Part shown: piece after piece, positions 1-9,026 of the stretch
Layout of the letters: each line of letters starts with the position of its first letter
Numbering within the stretch: position 1 is the first letter of the stretch
DNA from: Bordetella genomosp. 10
GTDB lineage: Bacteria; Pseudomonadota; Gammaproteobacteria; Burkholderiales; Burkholderiaceae_B
Assembly: GCF_002261225.1 (NCBI RefSeq)
Contig: NZ_NEVM01000002.1
Coordinates: forward strand, 372,001 to 436,000
Direction: 5' to 3'
Length of the DNA stretch: 64,000 nt
Made by a program: the position numbers and the translations under genes
The notes under the pieces: model-generated
What the model was told of the DNA's origin: nothing
Database searches by the model: none
The model's input: the letters and a program-made list of their open reading frames with translations, nothing else

Positions 1-1
1 G

Positions 2-1069
2 GTCCTGCGCGCGGTCCGTCAGGCCGAGGACGACTGGGTCGCCCAGGGACGGCCCAAGAATTATCGTCCGATCGAGGGCACTCCCGGCTACCGGCAGGGC
101 GTGCAGGCCTTGCTGTTCGGCGCGGATTCGGAAGTCGTCCGGACCCGGCGCGCGACGACCCTGCAAAGCGTGGGCGGCACCGGCGCCCTGAAAATAGGCG
201 CGGACGTGCTCAAGCGTATCGCGCCCGACGCCACCGTCGCGATCAGCGCGCCCAGTTGGGAGAATCACCGCGCGCTATTCGAGGCGGCCGGTTTTCCCGT
301 GGTGGAGTATCCGTACTACGACCCCGCCGCTCATGCCGTGCGATTCGACGCCATGGTGGACTTCCTGCGGCGCCTGCCCCAGGGCAGCATCGTGGTCCTG
401 CATGCCTGCTGCCACAATCCCACCGGCAACGATCTCGATGCGGCGCAGTGGCGCACGATCGTGGACGTCTGCACCGAGCGCAAGCTGACGCCCTTTGTCG
501 ACATCGCCTACCAGGGCTTTGGCGACGGGCTGGCCGAGGACGCGTTGGCCGTGCGGCTTTTCGCCGAGGCCGGGCGCGACTTCTTCGTCGCCAGCTCTTT
601 CTCCAAATCGTTTTCACTCTATGGCGAGCGCGTCGGCGCCGTGACCATCGTCTGCGCCGACCCCGCGGACACGCCTCGCGTCGAGGCCCTGGCCAAGCGG
701 CTGGTGCGCACCAACTATTCCAATCCTCCCACGCACGGCGCCGCCATCGTCGAGACGGTGTTGCAAACGCCGGCCCTGCGGCGGTCGTGGGAGGACGAGC
801 TCGAATCCATGCGCACGCGAATCCGGGACATGCGCCTGCGGCTGGCGCAAGGCCTGGCGAGCAGGGCGCCCGGGCGTTCGTTCCAGTTCATCGTCGACCA
901 GAAGGGCATGTTCTCGTATTCCGGGCTGGGCGCCGAGGAAATAGGGCGGTTGCGGACCGAGGACGGGATTTATGCCCTGGATACGGGGCGCATCTGCGTG
1001 GCCGCGCTGAACGACGGCAACATCGATCGCGTCGTCGACGCGATCGGGCGCGTGCTGCGCGCCGGCTGA
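2..1069 (+). CDS. Aromatic/aspartate aminotransferase, 5'-truncated by window edge
   Basis: This is a PLP enzyme of the AspC/TyrB family (class I aminotransferase) that moves an amino group between an aromatic or acidic amino acid and 2-oxoglutarate. The reading frame is open from base 2 with no start, so the gene begins outside the window. Visible landmarks are the IEGTPGYRQG segment, GGTGALKIGAD, the HNPTGND loop, and the PLP-lysine segment SSFSKSFSLYGERVGA. It also has the RTNYSNPPTHG and GMFSYSGL stretches typical of TyrB-type enzymes. The frame matches the complete paralogue at 60269-61474 almost motif for motif. It lies 68 bp upstream of a 2-hydroxyacid dehydrogenase, so a role in feeding a 2-oxo acid to that reductase is possible; this is inference. 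The family is certain; substrate preference is not. Confidence 0.93.
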   Translation, partial: VLRAVRQAEDDWVAQGRPKNYRPIEGTPGYRQGVQALLFGADSEVVRTRRATTLQSVGGTGALKIGADVLKRIAPDATVAISAPSWENHRALFEAAGFPVVEYPYYDPAAHAVRFDAMVDFLRRLPQGSIVVLHACCHNPTGNDLDAAQWRTIVDVCTERKLTPFVDIAYQGFGDGLAEDALAVRLFAEAGRDFFVASSFSKSFSLYGERVGAVTIVCADPADTPRVEALAKRLVRTNYSNPPTHGAAIVETVLQTPALRRSWEDELESMRTRIRDMRLRLAQGLASRAPGRSFQFIVDQKGMFSYSGLGAEEIGRLRTEDGIYALDTGRICVAALNDGNIDRVVDAIGRVLRAG

Positions 1070-1137
1070 CTTGCCCACGACCCGCCGAGCCGAGTTCCCC
1101 CGTAGGGAACCGGCCGCGGGGAATCAGGAGACAGGAA

Positions 1138-2181
1138 GTGGCTGCAAGCAAACTCGTCGTTCGTTTCGATCTATGGATCGATCCCGCCTTCGACGCGGGC
1201 CTGGCCCGCGACCCGGAGATATCCCTGCGCGTCGCCGCCGTGCGGGGCGCTCGGGAAGACGCCTGGGCGCTGCTGCGCGAGGCGCGCGTCTATCACGTCT
1301 CGCCCGCGCGCAACGAGCTGCCCGCGCACTGGCTGGCCGATGAACCCTTGTTGCGCCAGTGCCCCGGCCTGCTTTGCGTTTCTTCCGGCGGCGCCGGCCA
1401 CGACACCGTCGACGTGCAGGCCTGCACGCGCGCCGGCGTCGTGGTGGTCAACCAGGCCGGCGGCAATGCCGCCGCCGTCGCGGAGCATGCCCTGGGCCTG
1501 ATGATCGCGGTGTCGCGCCGCATCGCCGAGTCCGACCGCAAGCTGCGCGGCTTGCGCGGTTTTTCGCGCGAATCGGTGATGGGGCACGAGATAGGCGGCA
1601 AGGTGCTGGGCCTGGTCGGCATCGGTCACGCAGGCACGCGAACCGCGGCGCTGGCGCGCGCCTTCGGCATGCAGGTGCTCGCCTTCGATCCCTTGCTGAG
1701 CACGGCGCAGGTCGAGGCGCGCGGCGCCCGCGCGGTGGACTTCTCGACCTTGCTGCGGGTGTCCGACATCGTCTCCTTGCACTGCCCGCGGGACGCCGCC
1801 ACCCAGGGCATGTTCGATGCGGCCGCTTTCGCCGCCATGAAGCCCGGCGCGCTGTTCATCAGCACGGCGCGCGGCGGCATCCACGACGAGGGCGCGCTGC
1901 ACGCGGCGCTGGCCGGCGGCCATCTTGCGGGCGCCGGCCTGGACGTCTGGGAGCCGGAACCGCCGCCCCTGGACCATCCGCTCCTGGCCCTGGATAACGT
2001 GGTGGCGACCTTCCATACCGCCGGCGTCACCCACGAAGGCCGGCGCAACGTCGCCGCAATGGGGGCCGAGCAGATCGTCGACCTTTTAAATGGCGGCCGG
2101 CCGGCGCGCCTGGTCAATCCTGAAGTCTGGCCCTTGTACGCGCGACGCTATCGCGACACCTACGGCCGCGCGCCGGATTGA
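1138..2181 (+). CDS. D-isomer-specific 2-hydroxyacid dehydrogenase family protein
   Basis: NAD(P)-dependent 2-hydroxyacid dehydrogenase (phosphoglycerate/glyoxylate reductase type) of 347 residues. It would reduce a 2-oxo acid to a D-2-hydroxy acid or do the reverse. The nucleotide-binding loop is present as GLVGIGHAGT. The three catalytic residues can be placed: Arg in STARGGIHDE, Glu in DVWEPEP and His in TFHTAGVTHE. The GTG start at 1138 is chosen because AGGAG at 1126-1130 lies seven bases upstream; the open frame extends further upstream without another convincing ribosome site. It sits between an aminotransferase and an ornithine-cyclodeaminase-like gene on the same strand. The true substrate is unknown; 3-phosphoglycerate is unlikely because there is no C-terminal ACT domain. 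Confidence 0.92.
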   Translation: MAASKLVVRFDLWIDPAFDAGLARDPEISLRVAAVRGAREDAWALLREARVYHVSPARNELPAHWLADEPLLRQCPGLLCVSSGGAGHDTVDVQACTRAGVVVVNQAGGNAAAVAEHALGLMIAVSRRIAESDRKLRGLRGFSRESVMGHEIGGKVLGLVGIGHAGTRTAALARAFGMQVLAFDPLLSTAQVEARGARAVDFSTLLRVSDIVSLHCPRDAATQGMFDAAAFAAMKPGALFISTARGGIHDEGALHAALAGGHLAGAGLDVWEPEPPPLDHPLLALDNVVATFHTAGVTHEGRRNVAAMGAEQIVDLLNGGRPARLVNPEVWPLYARRYRDTYGRAPD

Positions 2182-2212
2182 AGTTTCCCTAGCCCTATCT
2201 GCGAGAGTACGC

Positions 2213-3148
2213 ATGGAATTCATCCCCGAGGCGCGTTCCGCCGAACTGATTTCCCACGAGCTGGCCTATGACGCCATCCGCGACGCGTTGATTGCCGCGG
2301 CCGATCCCGACAGCGTGGTGTTTCCCGCCGTCATCGCGCATGGTTCCGACCGGGCCAATCGCTTTTCGGTCAAGGCGGGGGCCACTCGCGCCACGGCGGG
2401 CGTCAAGATGGGTTTCAACTGGCCGTCGAACAAAGCGCTGGGCATGCCGAGCCACAACTCCATCATCGTGATCTTCGATCAATCGGTGGGGCGTATCACG
2501 GCGGTCATCGAAGCCGGGGTGGTCAACGCCTACCGCACCTCCGCCGCCGACGCCGTGGCCGTCGACGCCCTGGCGCGGCCGGACGCCAGATGCCTCACCG
2601 TATTCGGCGCGGGGAACCAGGCGGGCTATGAATGTCTCGCGCTCGCGCGCATCCGGCCGATCGAGGAAATCCGCGTCGTCAACCGCGATGCCGAGGAGGC
2701 GCGGATCTTCGTCGAGCGGCTGGCCAGGCATGGGCTGCGCGCGACCTTGGCGGAGGCGGAGGAGGGCTGCCGCGCGGCCGACATCATCGTCACCGCCACG
2801 CCTTCCCGCGCGCCGCTGTTCGAGGCGGCCTGGGTGCGTCCCGGCGCCCACGTGTCGACCATGGGCGCGGATTCCCAGGGCAAACAGGAGGCGCCGGTGG
2901 CCTTGCTGGAGCGTGCGTCGCTGTTCTGCGACCTGCCGGAGCAGTCCACGCGCATCGGCGAATTGCAGCATCTGGCGGGGCCGATCGCCGCGGGCGACAA
3001 GCCGCTTACCGCCGTGGGGCGCGTCCTGGCCGGCACGGCGCCGGGGCGGCAATCCGATGAGGAGATCACGCTATTCGACAGCTCCGGCATTGCCTTGCAG
3101 GATCTCTACATCGGCGAGCGCATTCTCGCCGCGCACCATGGGCGCTGA
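2213..3148 (+). CDS. Ornithine cyclodeaminase / mu-crystallin family protein
   Basis: A 311-residue protein of the ornithine cyclodeaminase/alanine dehydrogenase family. Members use NAD(P) to deaminate or reduce imino and amino acids (ornithine to proline, alanine dehydrogenase, ketimine reductase). Landmarks are the Lys-containing AGVKMGFNWP segment, the active-site region NAYRTSAADAVAVDALA, a Rossmann loop VFGAGNQAG and the C-terminal FDSSGIALQDL. Spacing of 31 bp from the upstream dehydrogenase suggests one operon, continuing into the Bug receptor at 3268. A second family member is encoded at 41420-42394, also beside a Bug receptor. The exact substrate cannot be read from sequence. Confidence 0.9.
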   Translation: MEFIPEARSAELISHELAYDAIRDALIAAADPDSVVFPAVIAHGSDRANRFSVKAGATRATAGVKMGFNWPSNKALGMPSHNSIIVIFDQSVGRITAVIEAGVVNAYRTSAADAVAVDALARPDARCLTVFGAGNQAGYECLALARIRPIEEIRVVNRDAEEARIFVERLARHGLRATLAEAEEGCRAADIIVTATPSRAPLFEAAWVRPGAHVSTMGADSQGKQEAPVALLERASLFCDLPEQSTRIGELQHLAGPIAAGDKPLTAVGRVLAGTAPGRQSDEEITLFDSSGIALQDLYIGERILAAHHGR

Positions 3149-3267
3149 TCCTCGACCCTGCCGCGCGCGAGCCTTGCCCCGCCGGGCCGATTCCCCCGGC
3201 CGGCGGCATGGATGGATAATCACTGCTACAACCGCGTAGACGCGGGTCAAACGAGGAGACAACTGAA

Positions 3268-4248
3268 GTGCGTACTTTTACCAAACGGCTGGCCATGCTG
3301 GCCGCGGCGGCGGTCGTCGCCCTGCCGGTGGGGGCCGCGACGGCCCAGTCGAATTATCCGGCCAAGCCCATCTATATCGTGTCCAGCTTTCCGCCGGGCT
3401 CCATCTCGGACACGCTGTCGCGCGTCGTCGGCGAGAAGATGGGGCGGGACCTGGGGCAGTCCGTCGTGGTCGAGAACAAGCCAGGCGCCAATGGGGCGGT
3501 CGGGGCCATTTACGTGGCGCGGGCGAAGCCTGACGGCTACACCCTGCTCATGGGCACCAATTCGATCAATGCGATCAATCCCAGCCTGTTCAAGCAACTG
3601 AACTACGCGCCGGAAAAGGATTTCGCGCCGATAGGGATGGTGGCGGAGATTCCCGCGGTGCTGGTGGCGCGCAAGGGTTACGCCAGCGGCGACCTGGCGG
3701 CGACGCTCGCCGATGCACGCAAACGCGGCGCGACGATGAGCATCGCCACCGGCACGGCGACGGCGCAGGTGGCGGCCGCGATGCTGGGCAAGAAGGCGGG
3801 CGTCAAGGTGTTGAACGTTCCCTATCGCGGCGAGCCGCTGGGCTTGACGGATCTGCTGGGCGGCCAGGTGGACCTGATGATCCTCAACCTGCCCGTCGCC
3901 TATTCGTACATCAAGAACGGGCAGATCAAGGGATTGGCGATCCTGGCCGATAAGCGCGCGCCCGCGCTGCCGGACTTGCCCTCGATCAGCGAAAGCCTGC
4001 CCGGTTTTTCCATCCCGACGGGATGGAACGCGCTGTTCGCGCCGGCCGGGACGCCGCCCGCCATCGTGCAAAAGCTGGCGGCCAGCCTGGCGCAGGCCTT
4101 GAAGCAGGACGACGTGCGCAAGCAGATCGAGGCCGCGCCGGGCACCATGGTGTCCTTCCTCGCGCCCGATGCCCTTACCGCCCGCGTCGAAGCCGACACC
4201 CGGCAATGGGCGGAGATGATCCGCGCGGCGGGCATCGAACCGCAATAA
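3268..4248 (+). CDS. Bug-family (TctC-like) periplasmic solute receptor
   Basis: Periplasmic substrate-binding protein of the Bug/TctC family, 326 residues, which normally captures carboxylates for a tripartite tricarboxylate transporter. The N-terminus is a signal peptide with a basic start, a hydrophobic stretch and likely cleavage after ATA. The family hallmark NYPAKPIYIVSSFPPGSISD follows, with VVENKPGANGAVG and the PYRGEPLGLTDLLGGQVD segment. The GTG start is preceded by GAGGAG at 3253-3258. No TctA/TctB membrane genes are in the window, so it is an orphan receptor, as is common in Bordetella. Position after the OCD-family gene suggests it binds that pathway's substrate. It is the first of four such receptors here. 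Confidence 0.94.
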   Translation: MRTFTKRLAMLAAAAVVALPVGAATAQSNYPAKPIYIVSSFPPGSISDTLSRVVGEKMGRDLGQSVVVENKPGANGAVGAIYVARAKPDGYTLLMGTNSINAINPSLFKQLNYAPEKDFAPIGMVAEIPAVLVARKGYASGDLAATLADARKRGATMSIATGTATAQVAAAMLGKKAGVKVLNVPYRGEPLGLTDLLGGQVDLMILNLPVAYSYIKNGQIKGLAILADKRAPALPDLPSISESLPGFSIPTGWNALFAPAGTPPAIVQKLAASLAQALKQDDVRKQIEAAPGTMVSFLAPDALTARVEADTRQWAEMIRAAGIEPQ

Positions 4249-4301
4249 GCAGGGGACCGGCAGCAGGGGACCGGCGCGCCCGGTGCATGAAGGCGTACCG
4301 T

Positions 4302-5243
4302 TCAGGGGCGGGGCCTCGTAAAACGCTGTTCCAGGACTTCCTTGCCCCATTGCGCGCCGGGGCGTTCCTCCGCCAGCGCGAAGCCCCGGGTTTCATAGAG
4401 GTGGCGCGCGGCGTGCAGGCCCGCGAAGGTCCATAGATGGGTTTCGGCGTAGCCGCTCGCGTCGGAAAAGGCCAGGGCCGCGTCCAGCAATTTCCGTCCG
4501 GCGCCGCCGCCGCGCGCGTCGTCGTCGACGATGAACCAGCGCAGGTGCGCGATGTCCGCCTCCATGTCCTCGCCGTCGATCGCCACCGAGCCGACGATGT
4601 CGCCATGCCGGCGGGCCGTCCAGATCGCGTTCCGCGGGTTCCCCAGGCGATTGCAGAAGTCCGCCAGCCCGCTCGCCACCACCGACTCGAAACGCTGGCC
4701 GAAGCCCGATTCCCGCGCGTAATAGCGCGCGTGCATGTCCGTGATACGCGCGATGAGGCCGGGCCTGTATCCACGAACGACTTCGATGGCCGGGGCGGCG
4801 CCGGCTCCGTCCGTGGCAGCGCCGAGGGCCTGGGTGTAAAGACGCATCCCCTCTAGCACGGCGCGGCCCTCGCCGGGTTGCAGGCGTTCCAGGGCGCTGA
4901 CGACCTGGGCGCGCGCAAAGCCGTGGATGGCGGCCACGCGCTTCCTGCCGGCCGCGGTCAGGGACAGCAGCTTGACGCGGCCATCGTCTTTGCCGGCGGC
5001 TTCCCGCACGTCGCCGGCCTCCACCAGCTTGCGCAGCATCCGGCTGACGCTGGATTTTTCCAGCCGCAGGCAGGCGCCGAGGTCGCGGGCCGTGACGCCG
5101 CCCCGTTCGATCTCGATCAGGGCATGCACGGCGGACGGCGAGAGGTCGGTGCCGGCGAAGTTGCCGCCCATGAAGCCGAATTCCCGCACCATCGTGCGAG
5201 AGACGGCGCGGATTTCCTCGACCAGGGAAGGATCGGTAGCCAT
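4302..5243 (-). CDS. MarR-type regulator fused to a GNAT acetyltransferase domain
   Basis: A two-domain protein of about 313 residues. Residues ~1-140 form a MarR winged helix (GVTARDLGACLRLEKSSVSRMLRKL is split across the recognition helices). Residues ~150-313 form a GNAT N-acetyltransferase, with the acetyl-CoA loop seen as RGGGAGRKLL and the family ending HLYETRGFALAEE. Such MarR-GNAT fusions are known, but their acetyl acceptor is usually unknown. The ATG at 5243 (MATDPS) is preferred over the upstream ATG at 5285. The longer form would start inside a pair of direct repeats that look like an operator. The gene follows coaBC on the same strand by 95 bp and converges with the Bug gene. Autoregulation is likely by analogy with other MarR genes. 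Confidence 0.88.
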   Translation of the reverse strand: MATDPSLVEEIRAVSRTMVREFGFMGGNFAGTDLSPSAVHALIEIERGGVTARDLGACLRLEKSSVSRMLRKLVEAGDVREAAGKDDGRVKLLSLTAAGRKRVAAIHGFARAQVVSALERLQPGEGRAVLEGMRLYTQALGAATDGAGAAPAIEVVRGYRPGLIARITDMHARYYARESGFGQRFESVVASGLADFCNRLGNPRNAIWTARRHGDIVGSVAIDGEDMEADIAHLRWFIVDDDARGGGAGRKLLDAALAFSDASGYAETHLWTFAGLHAARHLYETRGFALAEERPGAQWGKEVLEQRFTRPRP

Positions 5244-5275
5244 TTCGTAGACGCGCTTAGGCGGAAAGTTGCAGG

Positions 5276-5306
5276 ATACAACCATATGGGTGTGTCATAC
5301 AACCAT
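5276..5306. promoter_or_regulatory. Pair of 10-bp direct repeats, candidate MarR-type operator
   Basis: The ten-base sequence ATACAACCAT occurs at 5276-5285 and again at 5297-5306, exactly 21 bp apart start to start, or two helical turns. It lies in the 95-bp gap between coaBC and the MarR-GNAT gene, just upstream of the preferred start of the latter. The phasing suggests two proteins binding on one DNA face. The link to the adjacent regulator is inference. Confidence 0.5.
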
Positions 5307-5338
5307 GTCCGCATGACCGTGCCTGCGCGACCGGCGCC

Positions 5339-6535
5339 TCAGCGCGGCAGGCGTGTCGCGATTTCCGCGATCAACCGCCGCGCCGCGTCCAGCTTGCCGG
5401 CGGCGGGCAGGGCATGTTCGCCTTGCTCGTCGAACAGCACCAGGCGGGTGTCGTCGGCATCCATGACCTCGTGCGCGAGGTTGCCGACCAGCAGGGGGAT
5501 GTTCTTGCGCTTGCGCTTGGCCTGGGCGTATTCGGAGAGGTTTTCGGTCTCCGCCGCGAAGCCCACGCACCACGGGCCGCCCTCCAGGCGCGCGACGTCG
5601 GCGAGGATATCGGGGTTCGGCTCGAATTCCAGCACCGGCGCGCCGGCGCCGCCTTCGGTCTTCTTCATCTTCTGCGCGGCGGCGTTCCTGACGTGCCAGT
5701 CCGCCACCGCGGCCACGGCGATGAAGAGATCGACCTGGCGCGCCTGGGCCATGACGGCCTGGTGCATTTGCCGCGCGGTCTGCACGGGGTACAGGTCGAC
5801 GCCGCGCGGCGCGGGCAGGGAGGTCGGGCCGCTGACCAGGGTGACCTGGGCGCCGGCTTCGCGCGCCGCGCGCGCCAGCGCGTAGCCCGTCTTGCCGGAG
5901 GACCGGTTGCTGATGACCCGCACCGGGTCGATGGGCTCGACCGTGGGCCCGGCGGTGAGCAGCACGCGCTTGCCGGCCAGGGGCTTGGGCTGGAAGAAGG
6001 CGATGAGGTCCGCCAGGATTTCATGGGGCTCGATCATGCGGCCGTCGCCGATTTCGCCGCACGCCTGGTCGCCCGCCGCCGGGCCGAGGATGGCGATGCC
6101 GTCCTCGACCAGTTGCGCGGCGTTGCGCTGGGTGGCGGGGTTGGCCCACATTTCCCGGTTCATGGCCGGCACCACGAGGAGGGGACAGGCGCGGGCCACG
6201 CATAGCGTGGACAGCAGGTCGTCCGCCATGCCGTGCGCCAGCTTGGCCATGAAATCGGTGCTGGCGGGCGCGACCAGGATGGCGTCCGCGCCGCGGCTCA
6301 GGTCGATGTGCGGCATATTGTTGGCGATGCGCGCGTCCCAGGTGCTGACGAAGACCGGCCGGCCGGACAAGGCCTGCATGGTCACCGGCGTGATGAACTG
6401 GGTGGCGGCCTCCGTCATGACCACGTCGACGGTGGCGCCTTGCTCGGTCATGCGGCGGACGAGCTCGGCGATCTTGTAGCAGGCGACGCCGCCGGTGAGG
6501 CCGAGGACAATGCGTTTTTGGGCAAGATCTTGCAT
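5339..6535 (-). CDS. coaBC: Bifunctional phosphopantothenoylcysteine decarboxylase / phosphopantothenate-cysteine ligase
   Basis: Bifunctional CoA biosynthesis enzyme (Dfp), 398 residues, the usual family length. The N-terminal FMN-dependent CoaC half begins with RIVLGLTGGVACYKIAEL and contains the PAMNREMW and ACGEIGDGRM motifs. The C-terminal CoaB half begins near KRVLLTAGPTVEPIDPVR and carries NRSSGKTGYALA and the KMKKTEGG lysine segment. It adds cysteine to 4'-phosphopantothenate with CTP and decarboxylates the product. In related Burkholderiales coaBC is often found close to lspA. Here a class V aminotransferase, a Bug receptor and a LysR gene stand between, which may mark an insertion; that is inference. 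Confidence 0.97.
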   Translation of the reverse strand: MQDLAQKRIVLGLTGGVACYKIAELVRRMTEQGATVDVVMTEAATQFITPVTMQALSGRPVFVSTWDARIANNMPHIDLSRGADAILVAPASTDFMAKLAHGMADDLLSTLCVARACPLLVVPAMNREMWANPATQRNAAQLVEDGIAILGPAAGDQACGEIGDGRMIEPHEILADLIAFFQPKPLAGKRVLLTAGPTVEPIDPVRVISNRSSGKTGYALARAAREAGAQVTLVSGPTSLPAPRGVDLYPVQTARQMHQAVMAQARQVDLFIAVAAVADWHVRNAAAQKMKKTEGGAGAPVLEFEPNPDILADVARLEGGPWCVGFAAETENLSEYAQAKRKRKNIPLLVGNLAHEVMDADDTRLVLFDEQGEHALPAAGKLDAARRLIAEIATRLPR

Positions 6536-6613
6536 GGGGCGCCGACGGGGACGGAGGATGGTAAGAGGTCAATTATCCGTCAAATCCGCGGCGCCGCACC
6601 ACAGGGGTGCTTG

Positions 6614-7843
6614 CTAGGGCCGGTGGCCGCCGGTGTCGGCCAGGGCGGCGCGGGTGGCGGCCACCGCGGCGTCGACGTCGTCCTGGTTGTTGTAGAGGTG
6701 CAAGGAGTAGCGCAGCAGGCTGCCCCGCACCGTGGCGTGGACCTTGCGCGCTTTCAGGCCGTCGAGGACGCCGGCCGCGCGCCGCGCGTCGCCCCGGAAA
6801 TCGACGCAGACGATGTTCGACGGCCGGGCGCTCGCATGGCGCACGACGGCGGCGCCCGCTTCTTGCAGGCCATCCGCCAGGCGCCTGGACAGGCCCGTCA
6901 CGTAATCGTCGATGCGCCGCGTCCCGTGCGACAGCAGCAGGTCCAGGCTTTCCCCCACCAGCGCGGCGGCCAGGAAGTTGTAGTTGCCCAGGTCGAAGCG
7001 CAGCGCGGCGTCGCGGTAGCGGATGGCGCCGGGATCGTAATCGGCCTCGTGCTGCGCGACGATGTCGACGCCGAAGCGCGCCAGGCCCTGCGGCCGCATC
7101 CTGTCCGCCCAGGCGCGCCGCACGTACAGGAAACCCATGCCGTACAAGGCGCAAAGCCCTTTCTGCGTGCTCGCCGCGAGCGCCCCGATGGGCTGGGCGG
7201 CCACGTCCAGGTGCGCGATGCCCACGGACTGCGCCGCGTCCACGACGAACAGGGTGCCGCGCTGCTCGCAGGCGCGGGACAAGGCCTCCAGGTCGGCCCG
7301 GAAGCCCGGCTTGAACGAGGTGCCGGAGACCGTCATGACCTTCGGGGCGCGGCCGGGGCGGGACAGATGTTCGAGGGCGGCCGCGGTGGGAAAGGCGCCG
7401 CCGTCGGCGGGCAGGTCCGTCACGATGACGCCGCGGGCCTCCAGGTTGCGCCAGGCATAGATGTTGTTGGGGTGCTCGACCGCCGAACAAAGCACCACTT
7501 CATCGCCGCTTTCCCACGCCAGCGCGCCGGCGACGATATTGAGTCCTTCGGAAACGTTCTTCGTAATGGCGATCTCGTCCGCGTCGGCGCCGATGAGCCG
7601 CGCGAATTTCCCGCGCGCGGCTTCGACCAGCGCGAAGTAATGTTTCTTGTCCGCGATGCCTTCGATGCGGTCTTGCAGGTGCCGGGCGGCCAGGTCCCTG
7701 GCGCTGCCCAGGATCAGGCCGCGGCTGGCGACGTCCATGTAGACCTTGTCGAGCGCGCCCGGAAACCTGTGCCGGGTTTGTTCGAAGGTGGGCGCGTGCG
7801 GGATGTCTTGCGTGTCTTGGGCGGGATGGTTCATGAACGGCAT
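6614..7843 (-). CDS. Class V aminotransferase (cysteine desulfurase-like PLP enzyme)
   Basis: A fold-type I PLP enzyme of 409 residues, related to NifS/IscS and to isopenicillin N epimerase-like proteins. It has VYMDVASRGL near the N-terminus, the cofactor motif ITKNVSEGLNIVAGAL, the catalytic HPNNIYAW histidine, the VVDAAQSVG aspartate and the PLP-lysine segment STQKGLCALYG. No conserved cysteine loop of true desulfurases is evident near the C-terminus, so an aminotransferase, lyase or epimerase role is more likely. The start could be the ATG at 7843 or the one at 7834; no strong ribosome site separates them. It is 87 bp downstream of a Bug receptor on the same strand, suggesting a shared transcript and substrate. 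Confidence 0.9.
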   Translation of the reverse strand: MPFMNHPAQDTQDIPHAPTFEQTRHRFPGALDKVYMDVASRGLILGSARDLAARHLQDRIEGIADKKHYFALVEAARGKFARLIGADADEIAITKNVSEGLNIVAGALAWESGDEVVLCSAVEHPNNIYAWRNLEARGVIVTDLPADGGAFPTAAALEHLSRPGRAPKVMTVSGTSFKPGFRADLEALSRACEQRGTLFVVDAAQSVGIAHLDVAAQPIGALAASTQKGLCALYGMGFLYVRRAWADRMRPQGLARFGVDIVAQHEADYDPGAIRYRDAALRFDLGNYNFLAAALVGESLDLLLSHGTRRIDDYVTGLSRRLADGLQEAGAAVVRHASARPSNIVCVDFRGDARRAAGVLDGLKARKVHATVRGSLLRYSLHLYNNQDDVDAAVAATRAALADTGGHRP

Positions 7844-7930
7844 GGGGTGTGCGGTTGAGCGGAGGGAAGGGATGAGGGGCAGGCGGAACGGCCGGCCGGA
7901 TTGCCGGCCGGATCCGCGCCGCCCGTGAAA

Positions 7931-8917
7931 TCAGTTCGTCACGATGCCGGAGGTGGAAACCACGTTCTTCCACAAGGCGCTCTCGGCCTGCACTTTCTCC
8001 ATGCCGCCGGCCGTGCGGGGATCCAGGGCGTCGATACCCAGTTCGTCCAGTTTCTGGTGGACGGACGCATCCTTGAGCGTCGCCTGTAGCGCCGTCTTCA
8101 GCGTGTCCAGCGCCGGCCCGGGAATATCGCTGGGCGCGAGCAGCGCGAACCAGTAGCTGGCCTCGAAGTTGGCGACGCCGGACTCGGCGAAGGTCGGCAC
8201 CTCGGCGAAGCGGGCGTCGCGTTTCGCGCCGGATTGGGCCAGCACCGCGATCTTGCCGCTGGCGCTGTACGCGGCGCCGGAAGCGGGGTTGGAGAGCACC
8301 AGGTCGATGTGCCCGGCCATCAGGTCGGCCAGCGCGGCGGAGGCGCCCTTGTAGGGAATGACTTGCAGCTTGACGCCCGCCCGGGCCTGGAAGAGCTCCG
8401 TCATGAGATGGCTGGGCGAGCCCTGGCCCGTGCCGACGGAGAATTTGCCGGGCTGCGCCTTCGCTTTTTGCAGCAGGTCGCGCAGCGACGCGATGCCGGA
8501 CGACTTGCTGGCGAACAGCATGACCCGCGAATCGCCGATGAAGCCGACCATGGAGAAGTCCTTGACCGCGTCGTAGGAAAGCTGGCTGAACATGGCCGGC
8601 GCGACGGCCTGGGCATTGTCCGCGAGCAGCAGGGTATAGCCCTCCTGCCCGCGCCGACCCGCGTATGCCGTGCCTATGGTGGCGCCGGCGCCCGCGCGGT
8701 TCTCGACGATGAACGATTGCTTCAGCTCCTCGCCCATTTTCTGGCCGATCAGGCGGGCCACCGCGTCGGAGCTGCCGCCGGCGGAGTAGGGCACAATCAG
8801 ATTGACGGGCCGGCTGGGATAGTCGTCGGCATGCGCGTTCAGCGAGGCCGCGAGGCCGGCGATCAACGCCGTTTTCTTGACCAGACGCCAGATGGGTCCA
8901 AAATTCATGGCTTTCAT
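7931..8917 (-). CDS. Bug-family (TctC-like) periplasmic solute receptor
   Basis: Second Bug/TctC receptor, 328 residues. The open frame reaches far upstream, but the ATG at 8917 (MKAMNFGP) is chosen because it begins directly before a signal peptide ending in NAHA. The mature protein starts DDYPSRPVNLIVPYSAGGSS, the family hallmark, and contains FIVENRAGAGATIG and VIPYKGASAALADLMAGHID. A LysR gene is divergent on the other side of a 109-bp gap, and a class V aminotransferase lies downstream. The ligand is unknown; family members bind citrate, malate, aspartate/glutamate or nicotinate-type carboxylates. No transporter membrane genes are nearby. Confidence 0.93.
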   Translation of the reverse strand: MKAMNFGPIWRLVKKTALIAGLAASLNAHADDYPSRPVNLIVPYSAGGSSDAVARLIGQKMGEELKQSFIVENRAGAGATIGTAYAGRRGQEGYTLLLADNAQAVAPAMFSQLSYDAVKDFSMVGFIGDSRVMLFASKSSGIASLRDLLQKAKAQPGKFSVGTGQGSPSHLMTELFQARAGVKLQVIPYKGASAALADLMAGHIDLVLSNPASGAAYSASGKIAVLAQSGAKRDARFAEVPTFAESGVANFEASYWFALLAPSDIPGPALDTLKTALQATLKDASVHQKLDELGIDALDPRTAGGMEKVQAESALWKNVVSTSGIVTN

Positions 8918-9026
8918 ATGCAGGGTTCCCCGGTGTTTTTCATGGCGCGCGGCCCGGTGGGCGGCGCGGGGATCAACAATAGGCTTGCCCCGTTTCGGCG
9001 GCCAATGAATAAAGACGGTGCCTGAT

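Noticed and set aside
6233..7858. A 541-codon open frame on the plus strand
   Set aside because: It is antisense to coaBC and the class V aminotransferase, has no domain motifs, and reads as a GC-rich shadow frame.
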